Assembly (NCBI RefSeq): GCF_022844465.1
Contig: NZ_JALHLP010000002.1
Location: 124,001-188,000 of the forward strand
Length of the DNA: 64,000 nucleotides
Direction: 5' to 3'
Source: Bradyrhizobium sp.
GTDB taxonomy: Bacteria; Pseudomonadota; Alphaproteobacteria; Rhizobiales; Xanthobacteraceae
Shown here piece after piece: positions 20,016 through 28,921 of the stretch. The notes below the pieces were generated by a model. The model did not search any database and was not told the DNA's origin. It was given only the letters and a program-made list of their open reading frames with translations. Numbering within the stretch: the stretch's first letter is position 1; each line of letters starts with the position of its first letter. A program made the translations under genes and the position numbers.

Positions 20016-20380
20016 CTTTCCCTCCACTCGTTGCGGCGCCGCATTTCGCTGGCTGCAAACGCTCTTGATGGCGGCGATGATTATGCGTCGCGGGATGACG
20101 CGCGGACAAGGCGGAAGCGCCCGCTACCTTGGTAGGCGTCCCGTCAGCGACCCCGGCGACCGCGGCTGGCCCGCCCCGCCCCCGCTCGGGACGCAAAAAA
20201 TCAACGCTGTTGCCGGATAGGTTTTCGAAGACGGTATCAATATACCGTTCGTCACATAATCGGGACTCGCAATGTAAAGGGTTACCCCCTAAATGGCCTG
20301 CCCGGGGTCGGACGGCCCCTGGGAACCAAGTCCTGACCGGGGCATTCCCCGCAGGCAACCGGAGTTGGACCACAACGGCT
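20016..20380. promoter_or_regulatory. 365-base divergent control region of acs and topoisomerase IB
   Basis: No gene is seen. It contains a perfect inverted repeat ACGGTAT-CAAT-ATACCGT at 20231-20248, placed where it could serve as an operator or a factor-independent hairpin. The acs-proximal part (20030-20200) is G+C-rich without clear motifs. Confidence 0.45.
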
Positions 20381-21532
20381 ATGATGGATCAGAGTTTCGA
20401 GGCTGCGCGGCCCGTTTCCGCCGATCCTGCCGTTGCGTTGGCGGAAGCGCTCGGGCAATTGCCGAAAAAGAGCGCCAAGACGTCCGCCGCCCAGGCCGCT
20501 CCCGCCAAGACCTCGGTGGAGGACTTGGCCGAGGAGCACGGCCTCAAGCTCGGCGACCAGAACGGCCTGACTATCCGTCGCATCAAGCGCGGCAAGGGTT
20601 ATTCATTCATTCGCGCCAACGGAACCGCGATCCGTCACGCCGGCACCATCCGGCGGCTGCATTCGATGGCGGTGCCGCCGGCCTACCGCGATGTCCGCTA
20701 TTCGGCCGATCCGACCTCGCATCTGCAGGCCGTCGGCCTCGATGCGGCAGGGAGGCTGCAATACCGCTACCACGCCGATTGGGAGAAGGTGCGCGAGCAG
20801 CGCAAGGCCCATCGGCTGGCGCGGCTGGTGGCGGCGCTGCCGAAAATCCGCCGCAACGTGTCGGCGCATCTGTCCGGCGACCAGCCGACCCGCGAATTTG
20901 CGCTGTCGGCCGTGATCGAGCTGATCGCGCGCACCGCGATCCGGCCGGGCAACGAATCCTACGCCCGCCTCAACGGCACCCGCGGCGCCACCACCCTGCT
21001 GAAGTCCAACGTCGTGCTGGAAGACGACAGCGTGGTCCTGACCTTCAAGGCCAAGGGCGGCAAGGCTGTGCGCAAGGAATGCGACGCCGCCAAGCTGGTG
21101 CGCGCGATCGGCATCCTGCGCAACCTGCCGGGCAAGCGCATGTTCCAGTACCGCGACAATTCAGGCACGGTGCGCACCGTCTCGACCGCCACCGTCAACA
21201 CCTTCCTGCGCGAGATCGCCGGCATCAGGATTTCGCTGAAGGATTTCCGCACCCTGATGGCGTCCGCCGTGGTGCTGGAATCGCTGTCGCGGGTGTCGCC
21301 GGCGGCCAGCGCCAACGGGCGCAAGAAGCAGGTGCTGGATGCGGTGCGCGCCGCCGCCGACGAACTGTCGAACACGCCCGCGATCTGCCGCAGGAGCTAT
21401 GTCCACGACACCATCGTCACCGCGTTCGAAGACGGCATCCTCGAGCGCTTTGCCGCGACGTTGAAGGGCTATCGCACCCAGGCCAAGCGCGAGGCGCTGC
21501 TGGCGCAGGTGGTGACGGCGGCGGGGGCTTGA
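20381..21532 (+). CDS. DNA topoisomerase IB (eukaryotic-like type IB)
   Basis: A 383-residue protein. After a variable Ala/Lys-rich N-terminus comes the TopIB core: KRGKGYSFIRANGTAIR, PAYRDVRYSADPTSHLQAVGLD, then the catalytic domain with the Arg in ARTAIRPGNESYARLN, the Lys in FKAKGGKA, the Arg in ISLKDFRTLMAS, and the nucleophile Tyr in CRRSYVHDTIV. It relaxes supercoils through a 3'-phosphotyrosine link. The ATG pair at 20381/20384 is the most plausible start, though no strong ribosome site is visible. Type IB enzymes are sporadic in bacteria but frequent in rhizobia. Confidence 0.9.
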   Translation: MMDQSFEAARPVSADPAVALAEALGQLPKKSAKTSAAQAAPAKTSVEDLAEEHGLKLGDQNGLTIRRIKRGKGYSFIRANGTAIRHAGTIRRLHSMAVPPAYRDVRYSADPTSHLQAVGLDAAGRLQYRYHADWEKVREQRKAHRLARLVAALPKIRRNVSAHLSGDQPTREFALSAVIELIARTAIRPGNESYARLNGTRGATTLLKSNVVLEDDSVVLTFKAKGGKAVRKECDAAKLVRAIGILRNLPGKRMFQYRDNSGTVRTVSTATVNTFLREIAGIRISLKDFRTLMASAVVLESLSRVSPAASANGRKKQVLDAVRAAADELSNTPAICRRSYVHDTIVTAFEDGILERFAATLKGYRTQAKREALLAQVVTAAGA

Positions 21533-21540
21533 CCTTTCTT

Positions 21541-21679
21541 CCTTCTCCCCTTGTGGGAGAAGGTGGCGCGAAGCGCCGGATGAGGGGTTCTCTCGACTGA
21601 GGTGCTCGCAGAGCGAACCCCTCACCCGTCTCGCCGCCGCTCCGCGACGGCGATCCACCCTCTCCCACAAGGGGAGAGG
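21541..21679. repeat. Long palindromic intergenic repeat (family A, copy 1)
   Basis: The left end CCTTCTCCCCTTGTGGGAGA is mirrored at the right end by CTCTCCCACAAGGGGAGAGG (21660-21679), with inner GATGAGGGGTT and AACCCCTCA arms. A close copy is at 42075-42210. It lies between convergent genes. Confidence 0.85.
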
Positions 21680-21693
21680 CAAAGAGAAGGGCA

Positions 21694-22113
21694 CTACAGC
21701 CCGCCCATCTTGCAGACCATCTTCCACTCTTTCGCGGTCACCGGCTGCACCGACAGCCGCGAATATTTCACCAGCGCCATGTCCGCCAGCTTCTTGTCGG
21801 CTTTGATCGCGGCCATCGTCACCGGCGTCTTCAGGGGCTTGTCCGCCTTGATATCGACGCAGACGAATTTGCCTGATGCGTCGGTCGGGTCGGGATAAGC
21901 CTCCTTGATGATCTCCGCGATGCCGACGATCTCCTTGCCCTCGTTGGAATGATAGAAGAAGGCGCGGTCGCCCTTCTTCATCGCGACGAGATTCTGCCGC
22001 GCGGTGAAGTTGCGTACGCCGGTCCAGGCCTCGCCTTTGGCGCCCTTGGCGACCTGCTGGTCCCACGACCACACCGAGGGTTCGGATTTCACCAGCCAGT
22101 ACGCCATCGTCAC
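21694..22113 (-). CDS. EVE domain protein
   Basis: A 139-residue single-domain protein: [43 protein letters not shown] and VCKMGGL are family hallmarks. EVE domains are PUA-like folds that bind modified bases in DNA or RNA; eukaryotic Thyn1 is a relative. Its start overlaps the stop of gpsA by four bases (ATGA, 22110-22113), so it is translated with tsaD-gpsA. A role in reading modified nucleotides is inferred from the fold only. Confidence 0.88.
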   Translation of the reverse strand: MTMAYWLVKSEPSVWSWDQQVAKGAKGEAWTGVRNFTARQNLVAMKKGDRAFFYHSNEGKEIVGIAEIIKEAYPDPTDASGKFVCVDIKADKPLKTPVTMAAIKADKKLADMALVKYSRLSVQPVTAKEWKMVCKMGGL

Positions 22114-23090
22114 TCCTCCGCCCTGAACGGCCGCGTCAGCAGCGCTTCGATCGCGGCGTCGATCGTCGCCCTGCCGCTCAGGACGGCGGCCACCGCGCTT
22201 GATACCGGCATCTCGACATTCGCCGAGGCCGCGAGTTCGACCAGTACCGGCGCGGTGAATTCACCCTCGGCGAGCTTGCCGCGGTCCGGCGGCTCGCCGC
22301 GTGCCAGCGCGATACCCAGCGCAAAATTGCGCGACTGCGGGCTGGAGCAACTGAGAATCAGATCGCCGAGGCCGGAAAGCCCGGCCAGGGTTTCGCTGCG
22401 GGCGCCGCAGGCCCGCCCGAGGCGGGCGAGTTCGCTGAAGCCGCGCGTGGTCAGTGCGGCCAGCGCCGAGGCGCCGAGCGTGCGGCCCTCGACGATGCCG
22501 GCCGCGATCGCCAGCACGTTCTTGGCCGCGCCGCCGATCTCGACGCCGCGGACGTCAGTGGTGTGATAAGGGCGGAAGGTTGCCGAACCCAGCGCCTGCA
22601 CCAGCGCGCCGGCGAGCTTTTCGTCGTTCGTCGCGAGGGTGACGGCGGTCGGCAGCCCGCGCGCCACGTCGTCGGCGAAACTCGGCCCCGAGAGCATCGC
22701 CGGCGTCGCCTGCGGCGCGGCTTCCGCGATCACTTCGGTCATGAATTTATGGGTGCCGCGCTCGATGCCCTTGGCGGTCGCGATCACGGGCGTGGCCCTC
22801 TTCAGGTGCGGCGCCAGCGCTTTGACGGCGTCACGCAGATACTGCGCCGGCGTCGCGATCAGAACGATGTCCGCGCGCGCGGCGGCCGCAATGTCGGCAG
22901 CGATCCGGATGCGGCCGTCGATGCGTACACCGGGCAGGCGCGGATTGCTGCGGGTCGATTGCATTTGCGCGGCGGCTTCAGCGCTACGCGCGCAAAGCGT
23001 GACGTCGCGCCCGGCCCGCGCGGCAACGTCGGCAAGCGCGGTGCCCCACGCTCCCGCGCCGATGACCGCGACCGACTGAAAGGATCCCAT
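22110..23090 (-). CDS. gpsA: Glycerol-3-phosphate dehydrogenase [NAD(P)+]
   Basis: A 326-residue enzyme reducing dihydroxyacetone phosphate to sn-glycerol 3-phosphate for phospholipid synthesis. N-terminal Rossmann motif [19 protein letters not shown], then [17 protein letters not shown] and the catalytic Lys region [17 protein letters not shown]. The ATG at 23090 starts one base after the tsaD stop and its stop overlaps the EVE gene, giving a tight operon. Confidence 0.95.
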   Translation of the reverse strand: MGSFQSVAVIGAGAWGTALADVAARAGRDVTLCARSAEAAAQMQSTRSNPRLPGVRIDGRIRIAADIAAAARADIVLIATPAQYLRDAVKALAPHLKRATPVIATAKGIERGTHKFMTEVIAEAAPQATPAMLSGPSFADDVARGLPTAVTLATNDEKLAGALVQALGSATFRPYHTTDVRGVEIGGAAKNVLAIAAGIVEGRTLGASALAALTTRGFSELARLGRACGARSETLAGLSGLGDLILSCSSPQSRNFALGIALARGEPPDRGKLAEGEFTAPVLVELAASANVEMPVSSAVAAVLSGRATIDAAIEALLTRPFRAEE

Positions 23091-23091
23091 A

Positions 23092-24165
23092 TCAAAATCC
23101 CGCGCGGGTATTGCTGTAACCATCAGGTGCCGTGGCGTCGGCATCGAGCCGCCAGCGGGCGCGCGGCGGCGCGTCCATCGTGTCGGTCAGTCCGAGCGCC
23201 AATCGTTCCGCGCCGGCCCATGCGATCATCGCGCCATTGTCGGTACACAGCAGCGGCGGCGGAATGATCAGCGTGGTCTGCGCCTTGGTCGCGACCTCCT
23301 GCAATGCGTCGCGGATGGCGTTGTTGGCGGCAACGCCGCCGGCGGCGACCAGCGCGCGCGGCGGGCCGAACCGCTCGTGAAACAATCTCAGGCCCACGCT
23401 CAACCGGTCCGCGGTCGATTCCAGCACCGCGGCCTGAAAGCCGGCGCAGAGATCGTTGATGTCCTGCGGCGCGAGCGGCGCGATCCGGCTGGCCTCGTTG
23501 CGAACCGCGGTCTTCAGTCCCGACAGCGAGAAATTGGCATCCGGCCGCCCGAGCATCGGCCGCGGAAAGGCGAACCGCTTGGCGTCGCCGCCTGCGGCCC
23601 TGCGTTCGACCTCCGGCCCGCCGGGATAGGGCAGCGACAGCATCTTGGCGACCTTGTCGAAGGCTTCGCCCATCGCGTCGTCGACGGTGGTGCCGAGCCG
23701 CACATAGTCGCCGACCCCGAGCACGGCGACGATCTGGGTATGGCCGCCGGAAGCAAGGAACAGGCAGTAGGGGAAGGCGAGCGCGCAGGTCAGCCGCGGC
23801 GTCAGCGCATGGGCTTCGAGATGATTGACCGCAATCAGCGGTGTATCATGCACCATCGCGATCGCCTTCGCGGTGGTGAGGCCGACGATGACCCCGCCGA
23901 TCAGCCCCGGACCTGCGGCGGCGGCGACCGCGGACAGCTCGGCAAAGCCGGTGTTCGCTTCCTTCATGGCCTGGCCTATGATGCCGTCGAGCAGGTCGAC
24001 ATGGGCGCGTGCCGCGATTTCCGGCACCACGCCGCCGAACCGGGCGTGCTCGGCGGTTTGCGAGTGCACGATATTGGACAGGATCCTGCCGCTGCCGTCG
24101 GCCCGGCGTTCGACCACGGCGGCCGCGGTTTCATCGCAGGTGGTCTCGATCCCCAGCACCAGCAT
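23092..24165 (-). CDS. tsaD: tRNA N6-adenosine threonylcarbamoyltransferase
   Basis: A 357-residue ASKHA-fold protein that, with TsaB and TsaE, makes t6A37 in ANN-decoding tRNAs. Visible motifs: [16 protein letters not shown] at the start, the metal-binding NHLEAH (HxEAH), [11 protein letters not shown], and [12 protein letters not shown] near the end. The ATG at 24165 is chosen; an in-frame TTG at 24183 would add six residues. It heads the tsaD-gpsA-EVE operon and is divergent from hemD. Confidence 0.95.
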   Translation of the reverse strand: MLVLGIETTCDETAAAVVERRADGSGRILSNIVHSQTAEHARFGGVVPEIAARAHVDLLDGIIGQAMKEANTGFAELSAVAAAAGPGLIGGVIVGLTTAKAIAMVHDTPLIAVNHLEAHALTPRLTCALAFPYCLFLASGGHTQIVAVLGVGDYVRLGTTVDDAMGEAFDKVAKMLSLPYPGGPEVERRAAGGDAKRFAFPRPMLGRPDANFSLSGLKTAVRNEASRIAPLAPQDINDLCAGFQAAVLESTADRLSVGLRLFHERFGPPRALVAAGGVAANNAIRDALQEVATKAQTTLIIPPPLLCTDNGAMIAWAGAERLALGLTDTMDAPPRARWRLDADATAPDGYSNTRAGF

Positions 24166-24296
24166 CGGCGTGTCGTTGTCCAATTTGAGCCCGTGCGCTA
24201 TCGCCGGCAGAAACGCTTCCGTAACCGGGTAGCATTACGAGGTTACAGCGTGCAATCGTCGGCAATGTCGAAATCGCTCCCCCGGAGATATGATCC

Positions 24297-25034
24297 ATGG
24301 CCGTTCTGGTGACGCGCCCGCATCCGGACGATGAGGCGACGGCCAGGGCGCTGCGCGCGCGGGGGTTCGATGTCTTGCGCGCCCCGATGCTCCGGTTCGA
24401 GCCGGTCCCGTTCCAGGACGACGCCGACGCCCGCTACGGCGCCGTCATCGTCACCAGCGCCAATGCGTTGCGCGCCATCGCGTCCCATCTCGCGGGCAGC
24501 CGGCTGCTGAAGCTGCCGCTGTTCGCCGTCGGCGACCACACCGCCGCCGCGGCCCGCGATGCCGGATTTGGCGAGGTGATCGCCTCCGGCGGCGATGCCG
24601 GCGCCTTGCGCGATCTGGTGCTGGCCGCCGTGAAGTCGAAGCGACTGCAGAAGGCCAGTCCGCTCCTGTATCTCGCGGGAGCCGATCTCGCGCGCGACCT
24701 TGCGGGGGAACTCGGCCAGAAGGGCTTTACGGTGGTGACGCAGACGACCTACCGGATGGTCCCGGCGTCCGGCCTGCCACGCGAAATTTGCGACGCTTTC
24801 CTGGCCAACCGGATCGAGGCGGTACTGCATTACTCACGCCGCAGCGCCCGCGCATTTCTCGAGGCGGCCCGCTCGGCGGGGGTGGAAATATCGGCATTGG
24901 CGCTGCCGCAATACTGCATTTCCGCCGCCGTCGCCGCCATCCTGCGGGATGCCGGCGCCACCCAAGTCACGGCAGCAATTTCGCCGGACGAAAACGCCCT
25001 GCTCGATTCCCTCGGCCGTTCCCTGCGGCCCTGA
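24297..25034 (+). CDS. hemD: Uroporphyrinogen-III synthase
   Basis: A 245-residue HemD-family protein with two alternating lobes: MAVLVTRPHPDDEATARALRA, IVTSANALRAI, LPLFAVGDHTAAAARDAGF in the first and VLHYSRRSARAFLEAA, YCISAAVAAILRDAGA in the second. It closes hydroxymethylbilane to uroporphyrinogen III in haem, sirohaem and cobalamin synthesis. GGAG lies about nine bases before the ATG. Only 131 bases separate it from tsaD, so hemC, often found here in alphaproteobacteria, is absent from this spot. Confidence 0.88.
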   Translation: MAVLVTRPHPDDEATARALRARGFDVLRAPMLRFEPVPFQDDADARYGAVIVTSANALRAIASHLAGSRLLKLPLFAVGDHTAAAARDAGFGEVIASGGDAGALRDLVLAAVKSKRLQKASPLLYLAGADLARDLAGELGQKGFTVVTQTTYRMVPASGLPREICDAFLANRIEAVLHYSRRSARAFLEAARSAGVEISALALPQYCISAAVAAILRDAGATQVTAAISPDENALLDSLGRSLRP

Positions 25035-25057
25035 TGAAGACTCTAGGCTTTTAGTCT

Positions 25058-25106
25058 GAGCATGATCTTGCCGGAAAATCGGTGCCTCGATATCCGGATC
25101 ATGCTC
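25058..25106. repeat. Short palindromic repeat (family F, copy 2)
   Basis: GAGCATGATC (25058-25067) and GATCATGCTC (25097-25106) bound an element closely related to that at 6460-6509. It lies between hemD and the mitofilin-like gene and could limit read-through. Confidence 0.75.
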
Positions 25107-25161
25107 TAACAAACCCGATCCTGCCGATGTCCGGCACCTGAACGTTTAGGGAACTGCGGTA

Positions 25162-26340
25162 ATGGTCGATGAAAGGCCCGACGAGAAGGGATCACCGACG
25201 GGTTCGGACCGGCCCCGGCGGGCGCCGCCCACCATCGATCTGGAGGCGACCGAGGTTTCGACCGCGGCGGAAGGCGCCGGCGATGCGCCAGATCCGCCTG
25301 CGCCCGAGTTCCCACCGAAGTCGCCGGTGACGGAGCCGGCACCGCGGCCGGTTTCCCCCTGGATCATTGCCCCCGTCGCCGGCGCGTCCGCCGCGGCGCT
25401 GGTGATCGGCGTCGGCTGGATGCTGGGATGGCCTCCGATCCAGCCCGCCTCCGCGCCGCAGCCTCATTCCGCCGCCGTCGAGGGTCTTTCGGCCCGGATC
25501 ACCGGGCTGGAATCGAAAATCAGCAAGCCCGCCACCGATCCGGCCGCGTCTGCGCGCGCCGAGGCCGCTGAAAAGGCCGTCGCGGCTCTGCGTGGGGAAC
25601 TCGCCGCCGCCCGCGCCCAAAGCGAGCAACTCGCCTCCGTCGTCAACGAACTGAAATCAGCGCCGCGCGGTGACGGCGCGGCGTCGCCGGATCTGTCTGC
25701 CATCGGCGCACGCCTCGCCAGGCTGGAGAGTGAGGTCAAGGCGCAAGGCGCCGAAATCGCGGTGCAAGCCGGCAAGATCGCCGATGCCGGGGCGGCAAAT
25801 GCCAAACCCGCCGACGATGTGCCGCTGCGCCGCGTGGTGGCGTCGGCGCTGCTCGACGTGCTGGTGCGCGGCGGCGATCCCTACAAGGCGGCGCTTTCGG
25901 CTGCGAAATCGTTGGCGGCCGCTCCCGACGCCTTGAAGCCGCTCGATCCATTCGCGGACACGGGCGTGCCGAACGCCGGCAAGCTCAGCGCCGAATTGCT
26001 GGCGCTGGCGCCGAAGCTGTTGCCGGCCACGCAACAGGATACGGCCACGGCAGGCTCCGGCATCGTCGATCGGCTGCAGGCGGGCGCGGCCAGGCTGGTC
26101 AAGATCGAGCGCACCGACACCGCCGGCAACGACCGCGCCGCATTGGTCGCGCGGATCACCGCGGCGGCGCAGCGCAACGATTCCAACGAAGCGCGGCGGG
26201 AGTTGAAGACGCTGGCGCCGGCCGATCGCGCCGCCGCGCAAGCCTGGCTCGACAAGGCCGACGCGCGCGACGCCGCGCTCGCCGCATCCCGTCAATTCGC
26301 CGCTGACGCCATGGCCACGCTGGGCAAACCGGCGCAATAG
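25162..26340 (+). CDS. Mitofilin-like (COG4223) inner-membrane protein
   Basis: A 392-residue protein: a Pro/Ala-rich cytoplasmic N-terminus, one transmembrane helix (about residues 70-95, PWIIAPVAGASAAALVIG), a coiled-coil region (residues about 105-200) and a helical C-terminal domain (RRVVASALLDVLVRGGDPYK onward). This is the alphaproteobacterial relative of Mic60/mitofilin, which shapes intracytoplasmic membranes and contacts the outer membrane. The location after hemD and before hemY is the standard order. The gene ends eight bases before hemY. Confidence 0.85.
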   Translation: MVDERPDEKGSPTGSDRPRRAPPTIDLEATEVSTAAEGAGDAPDPPAPEFPPKSPVTEPAPRPVSPWIIAPVAGASAAALVIGVGWMLGWPPIQPASAPQPHSAAVEGLSARITGLESKISKPATDPAASARAEAAEKAVAALRGELAAARAQSEQLASVVNELKSAPRGDGAASPDLSAIGARLARLESEVKAQGAEIAVQAGKIADAGAANAKPADDVPLRRVVASALLDVLVRGGDPYKAALSAAKSLAAAPDALKPLDPFADTGVPNAGKLSAELLALAPKLLPATQQDTATAGSGIVDRLQAGAARLVKIERTDTAGNDRAALVARITAAAQRNDSNEARRELKTLAPADRAAAQAWLDKADARDAALAASRQFAADAMATLGKPAQ

Positions 26341-26348
26341 GGATTTCG

Positions 26349-28115
26349 ATGCTCCGGATCATCCTGTTTCTGCTGTTGATTGCGCTCGGTGCGGCCGGCG
26401 CGGCCTGGATCGCCGAACAGACCGGCGATGTCATGCTGTCGTGGGGCGGCTGGCGCATCCAGACCACGCTGCCGGTGTTCGTGCTGGCGCTCGGCATCGT
26501 CGTGGTCGCTGCCATGATGCTGTGGGCGATCCTGCGCGGCCTGTGGCGCGCGCCGGCGCGGCTGCGGCGCAGCCGCCGCGAACGGCGTCAGGCCCGCGGC
26601 CGGCAGGCGATCACGCAAGGGCTGCTGGCGATCGGGCACGGCGATTCCGCCGCCGCCCGCGCCCATGCCGAGACCGCGCGCAGGCATGCCGCGCAGGATC
26701 CGCTGGCGCTGCTGCTGCATGCGCAATCGGCGCAGCTCGACGGCGACCGCGAAGCCGCGCGGCGCGTCTTCCGCGCCATGGCCGAGCGCGAGGACACGCG
26801 GCTGTTGGGCCTGCGCGGCCTGTTCATCGAGGCGCAGCGCGCCGACGATCCGGTCGCCGCCGTCATGGTGGCCGAGGAAGCGTTGAAGCTGTCGCCGTCG
26901 TCGCCATGGGCGTCGCACGCGGTGCTGGGCTTCTGCTGCGCCAAGGGCGACTGGGCCGGGGCGCTGAATATCCTCGACCAGAATCAATCCGCCGGGCTGA
27001 TCGACAAGGCGACCTATCGCCGGCAGCGCGGCGTGCTGCTGACGGCGCGGGCGATCGAACTGGAAAAGGTCGATCGCGACCTGTCGCGCGAGAGCGTGAT
27101 GGAAGCGGTCAAGCTGGCGCCGACGCTGGTGCCGGCCGCGGTGCTGGCCAGCAAGTTCGAAAGCGAGGCGCACCAGGTGCGGCGCGCGATGCGGCTGGTC
27201 GAGACCGCGTGGCTGGCGCAGCCGCACCCTGATCTCGCCGACGCCTATGCACATGTGAAGCTCGGCGATTCCGCCCGCCAGCGGCTGGTGCGGGTCGAGA
27301 CGCTCGCCGCCAAGGCGCCCGGCCATATCGAGGGCGCGCTGGCGATTGCGCGCGCGGCGATCGACGCCGCCGAGTTCGCCAAAGCGCGCGAGGCGCTGGC
27401 CCCCTTCATCGCAGCACCAACCCAGCGGGTCGCGCTGCTGATGGCCGAACTGGAGCGCACCGAGCATGGTGATTCCGGCCGCGCCCGGGCGTGGACCTTG
27501 CGCGCGGTGCGCGCGCGGCACGATCCGGCCTGGACGGCGGACGGCTATGTCAGCGAGAGCTGGCGGCCGGTCTCGCCGGTATCGGGGCGGCTCGACGCCT
27601 TCCAGTGGCAGACGCCGGTCGCGGCCCTTCCCTCCGACAAGGGCGACGCGCTCGAATCCTCCGCCTTCGAGGAGGCCATGCTGGCGACGCCGCGCCGGGC
27701 GGTGGTGATCGAGCCGCCGCGGTCCGGTGAAGCTGAGGAGGCTGCGCTCGCGCCGGCGCCGCTGCCGTCCGCGGCCGCGCAGGACAATGCGCCGGCGGCC
27801 GAAGCCGAGCCGGTTGCTTCCGAACCCGCGCCCGCCGAAGCCCGGCCCTTGGCCGCCGCCACCGCAGCGACGGCGCCCTCACCCGCACCGGCCAGCCCGG
27901 CGCCTGTTGCGCCCGCTCCGCTGTTCCGCGCCCGCCGGGATATCCCGAAGGCGGTTCCGGCCCCGATTCCCGCCGTGATTCCCATCATCCGCGCGCCCGA
28001 CGATCCCGGCGTCGACGACGACGCCGCGCCCGACGAATTCGCCGACCAGATCGGCCCGCCCAAGGCCCAGGCCGGCGGCTGGCGCGGATTCCTGTCCCGG
28101 TTGGGCGGCAACTGA
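26349..28115 (+). CDS. hemY: HemY-like TPR membrane protein
   Basis: A 588-residue protein with two N-terminal transmembrane helices (about residues 3-20 and 40-62, separated by WGGWRIQT), then TPR-like helical repeats, and a long Pro/Ala-rich disordered C-terminal tail (about residues 460-560). It matches the proteobacterial HemY family linked genetically to haem synthesis; it is not the protoporphyrinogen oxidase also called HemY. The tail ends in GWRGFLSRLGGN, likely an amphipathic helix. Eight bases after the mitofilin-like gene, so probably cotranscribed. Confidence 0.85.
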   Translation: MLRIILFLLLIALGAAGAAWIAEQTGDVMLSWGGWRIQTTLPVFVLALGIVVVAAMMLWAILRGLWRAPARLRRSRRERRQARGRQAITQGLLAIGHGDSAAARAHAETARRHAAQDPLALLLHAQSAQLDGDREAARRVFRAMAEREDTRLLGLRGLFIEAQRADDPVAAVMVAEEALKLSPSSPWASHAVLGFCCAKGDWAGALNILDQNQSAGLIDKATYRRQRGVLLTARAIELEKVDRDLSRESVMEAVKLAPTLVPAAVLASKFESEAHQVRRAMRLVETAWLAQPHPDLADAYAHVKLGDSARQRLVRVETLAAKAPGHIEGALAIARAAIDAAEFAKAREALAPFIAAPTQRVALLMAELERTEHGDSGRARAWTLRAVRARHDPAWTADGYVSESWRPVSPVSGRLDAFQWQTPVAALPSDKGDALESSAFEEAMLATPRRAVVIEPPRSGEAEEAALAPAPLPSAAAQDNAPAAEAEPVASEPAPAEARPLAAATAATAPSPAPASPAPVAPAPLFRARRDIPKAVPAPIPAVIPIIRAPDDPGVDDDAAPDEFADQIGPPKAQAGGWRGFLSRLGGN

Positions 28116-28208
28116 CGGCGCGATGCCAGCGTTTTTCTTGCCAACCGGGGCGGTGCCCGATATCAGGTGCGGGCGTTTCGGCTCAGCCGCCGAACGCCGC
28201 TTCGGTCC

Positions 28209-28284
28209 GCCGCAATAGCTCAGTTGGTAGAGCACGTCATTCGTAATGACGGGGTCACAGGTTCGAGTCCTGTTTGCGGCACCA
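28209..28284 (+). tRNA. tRNA-Thr (anticodon CGT)
   Basis: Acceptor arm GCCGCAA (28209-28215) pairs with TTGCGGC (28274-28280), followed by discriminator A and encoded CCA. The anticodon loop TTCGTAA lies at 28240-28246 with anticodon CGT (28242-28244), decoding ACG. The T loop GTTCGAGTCC is canonical. Confidence 0.95.
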
Positions 28285-28407
28285 CGTTTTGCGACCTCCA
28301 AACATACGAGGGCACGTCGCTCGCTTGCAGTAGTTGCGTGATCTATCTCACATAACAAAACGTCCACCCGAAATAATTTCCCCTCGCACCTCAAGGGGAG
28401 ATTCATC

Positions 28408-28827
28408 ATGCGTAAACTCATTCTGATCGCAGGGTTCGTTTTCGCTTCCGCCGCCGCGCAGGCGGGCGACCGCGGCCTCTCGATGGCCGGGAGCGAGACC
28501 ACGGCCGTGACCGCGCCGGCCAGGGTAACCGACGCGCAAAAAACCGCCGAGGCGCCGCTGGCGGTGGAAGCGCCCAAAGAAGCACCCAAGGCGGAAGCCC
28601 CGAGATACATCGAGCGGCCGGCGGTCGTCGAGCCCCGGCTCGAAACCAACAAGCCCGACGCGATCAAGGCCCCGGCGGCCAAGGTCGAGCAGCCCGTCGC
28701 CGAGCCCGCCAAGCCGGTCGCGAAGAAAGCGTCGTCGTCGTCGCGGAGCGCGAAACCGCGCAGCAGCCGCTACTGGACTGAAGCCCGCATCATTCGCGAG
28801 CTGAACCGGCACGGCATCTTTTGGTAA
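28408..28827 (+). CDS. Small exported Ala/Pro/Lys-rich protein
   Basis: A 139-residue protein with a signal peptide (MRKLILIAGFVFASAAAQA) and a low-complexity middle of repeated APKEAPKAEAP-like units, then a basic Ser/Arg segment and a conserved-looking end RYWTEARIIRELNRHGIFW. GGGGAG precedes the ATG. No enzyme motif is present; it is probably a periplasmic or cell-wall-associated protein of the bradyrhizobia. Function unknown. Confidence 0.75.
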   Translation: MRKLILIAGFVFASAAAQAGDRGLSMAGSETTAVTAPARVTDAQKTAEAPLAVEAPKEAPKAEAPRYIERPAVVEPRLETNKPDAIKAPAAKVEQPVAEPAKPVAKKASSSSRSAKPRSSRYWTEARIIRELNRHGIFW

Positions 28828-28838
28828 TAAGCCAAGCA

Positions 28839-28876
28839 AAACGCGCCCTTCGGGTTTGAATCCGAAGGGCGCGTTT
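28839..28876. terminator. Bidirectional terminator
   Basis: AAACGCGCCCTTCGG (28839-28853) pairs perfectly with CCGAAGGGCGCGTTT (28862-28876) around an eight-base loop. It lies between the convergent small exported protein gene and the polysaccharide deacetylase gene. Confidence 0.85.
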
Positions 28877-28921
28877 GGCATTCGACAAGGCCGAAGCCGA
28901 TATCGGCCTGCCGCAAAATCC

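Noticed and set aside
21541..21679. Considered as a CRISPR unit or small RNA
   Set aside because: Only one inverted pair per locus, no regular spacers; it fits a dispersed palindromic repeat better.
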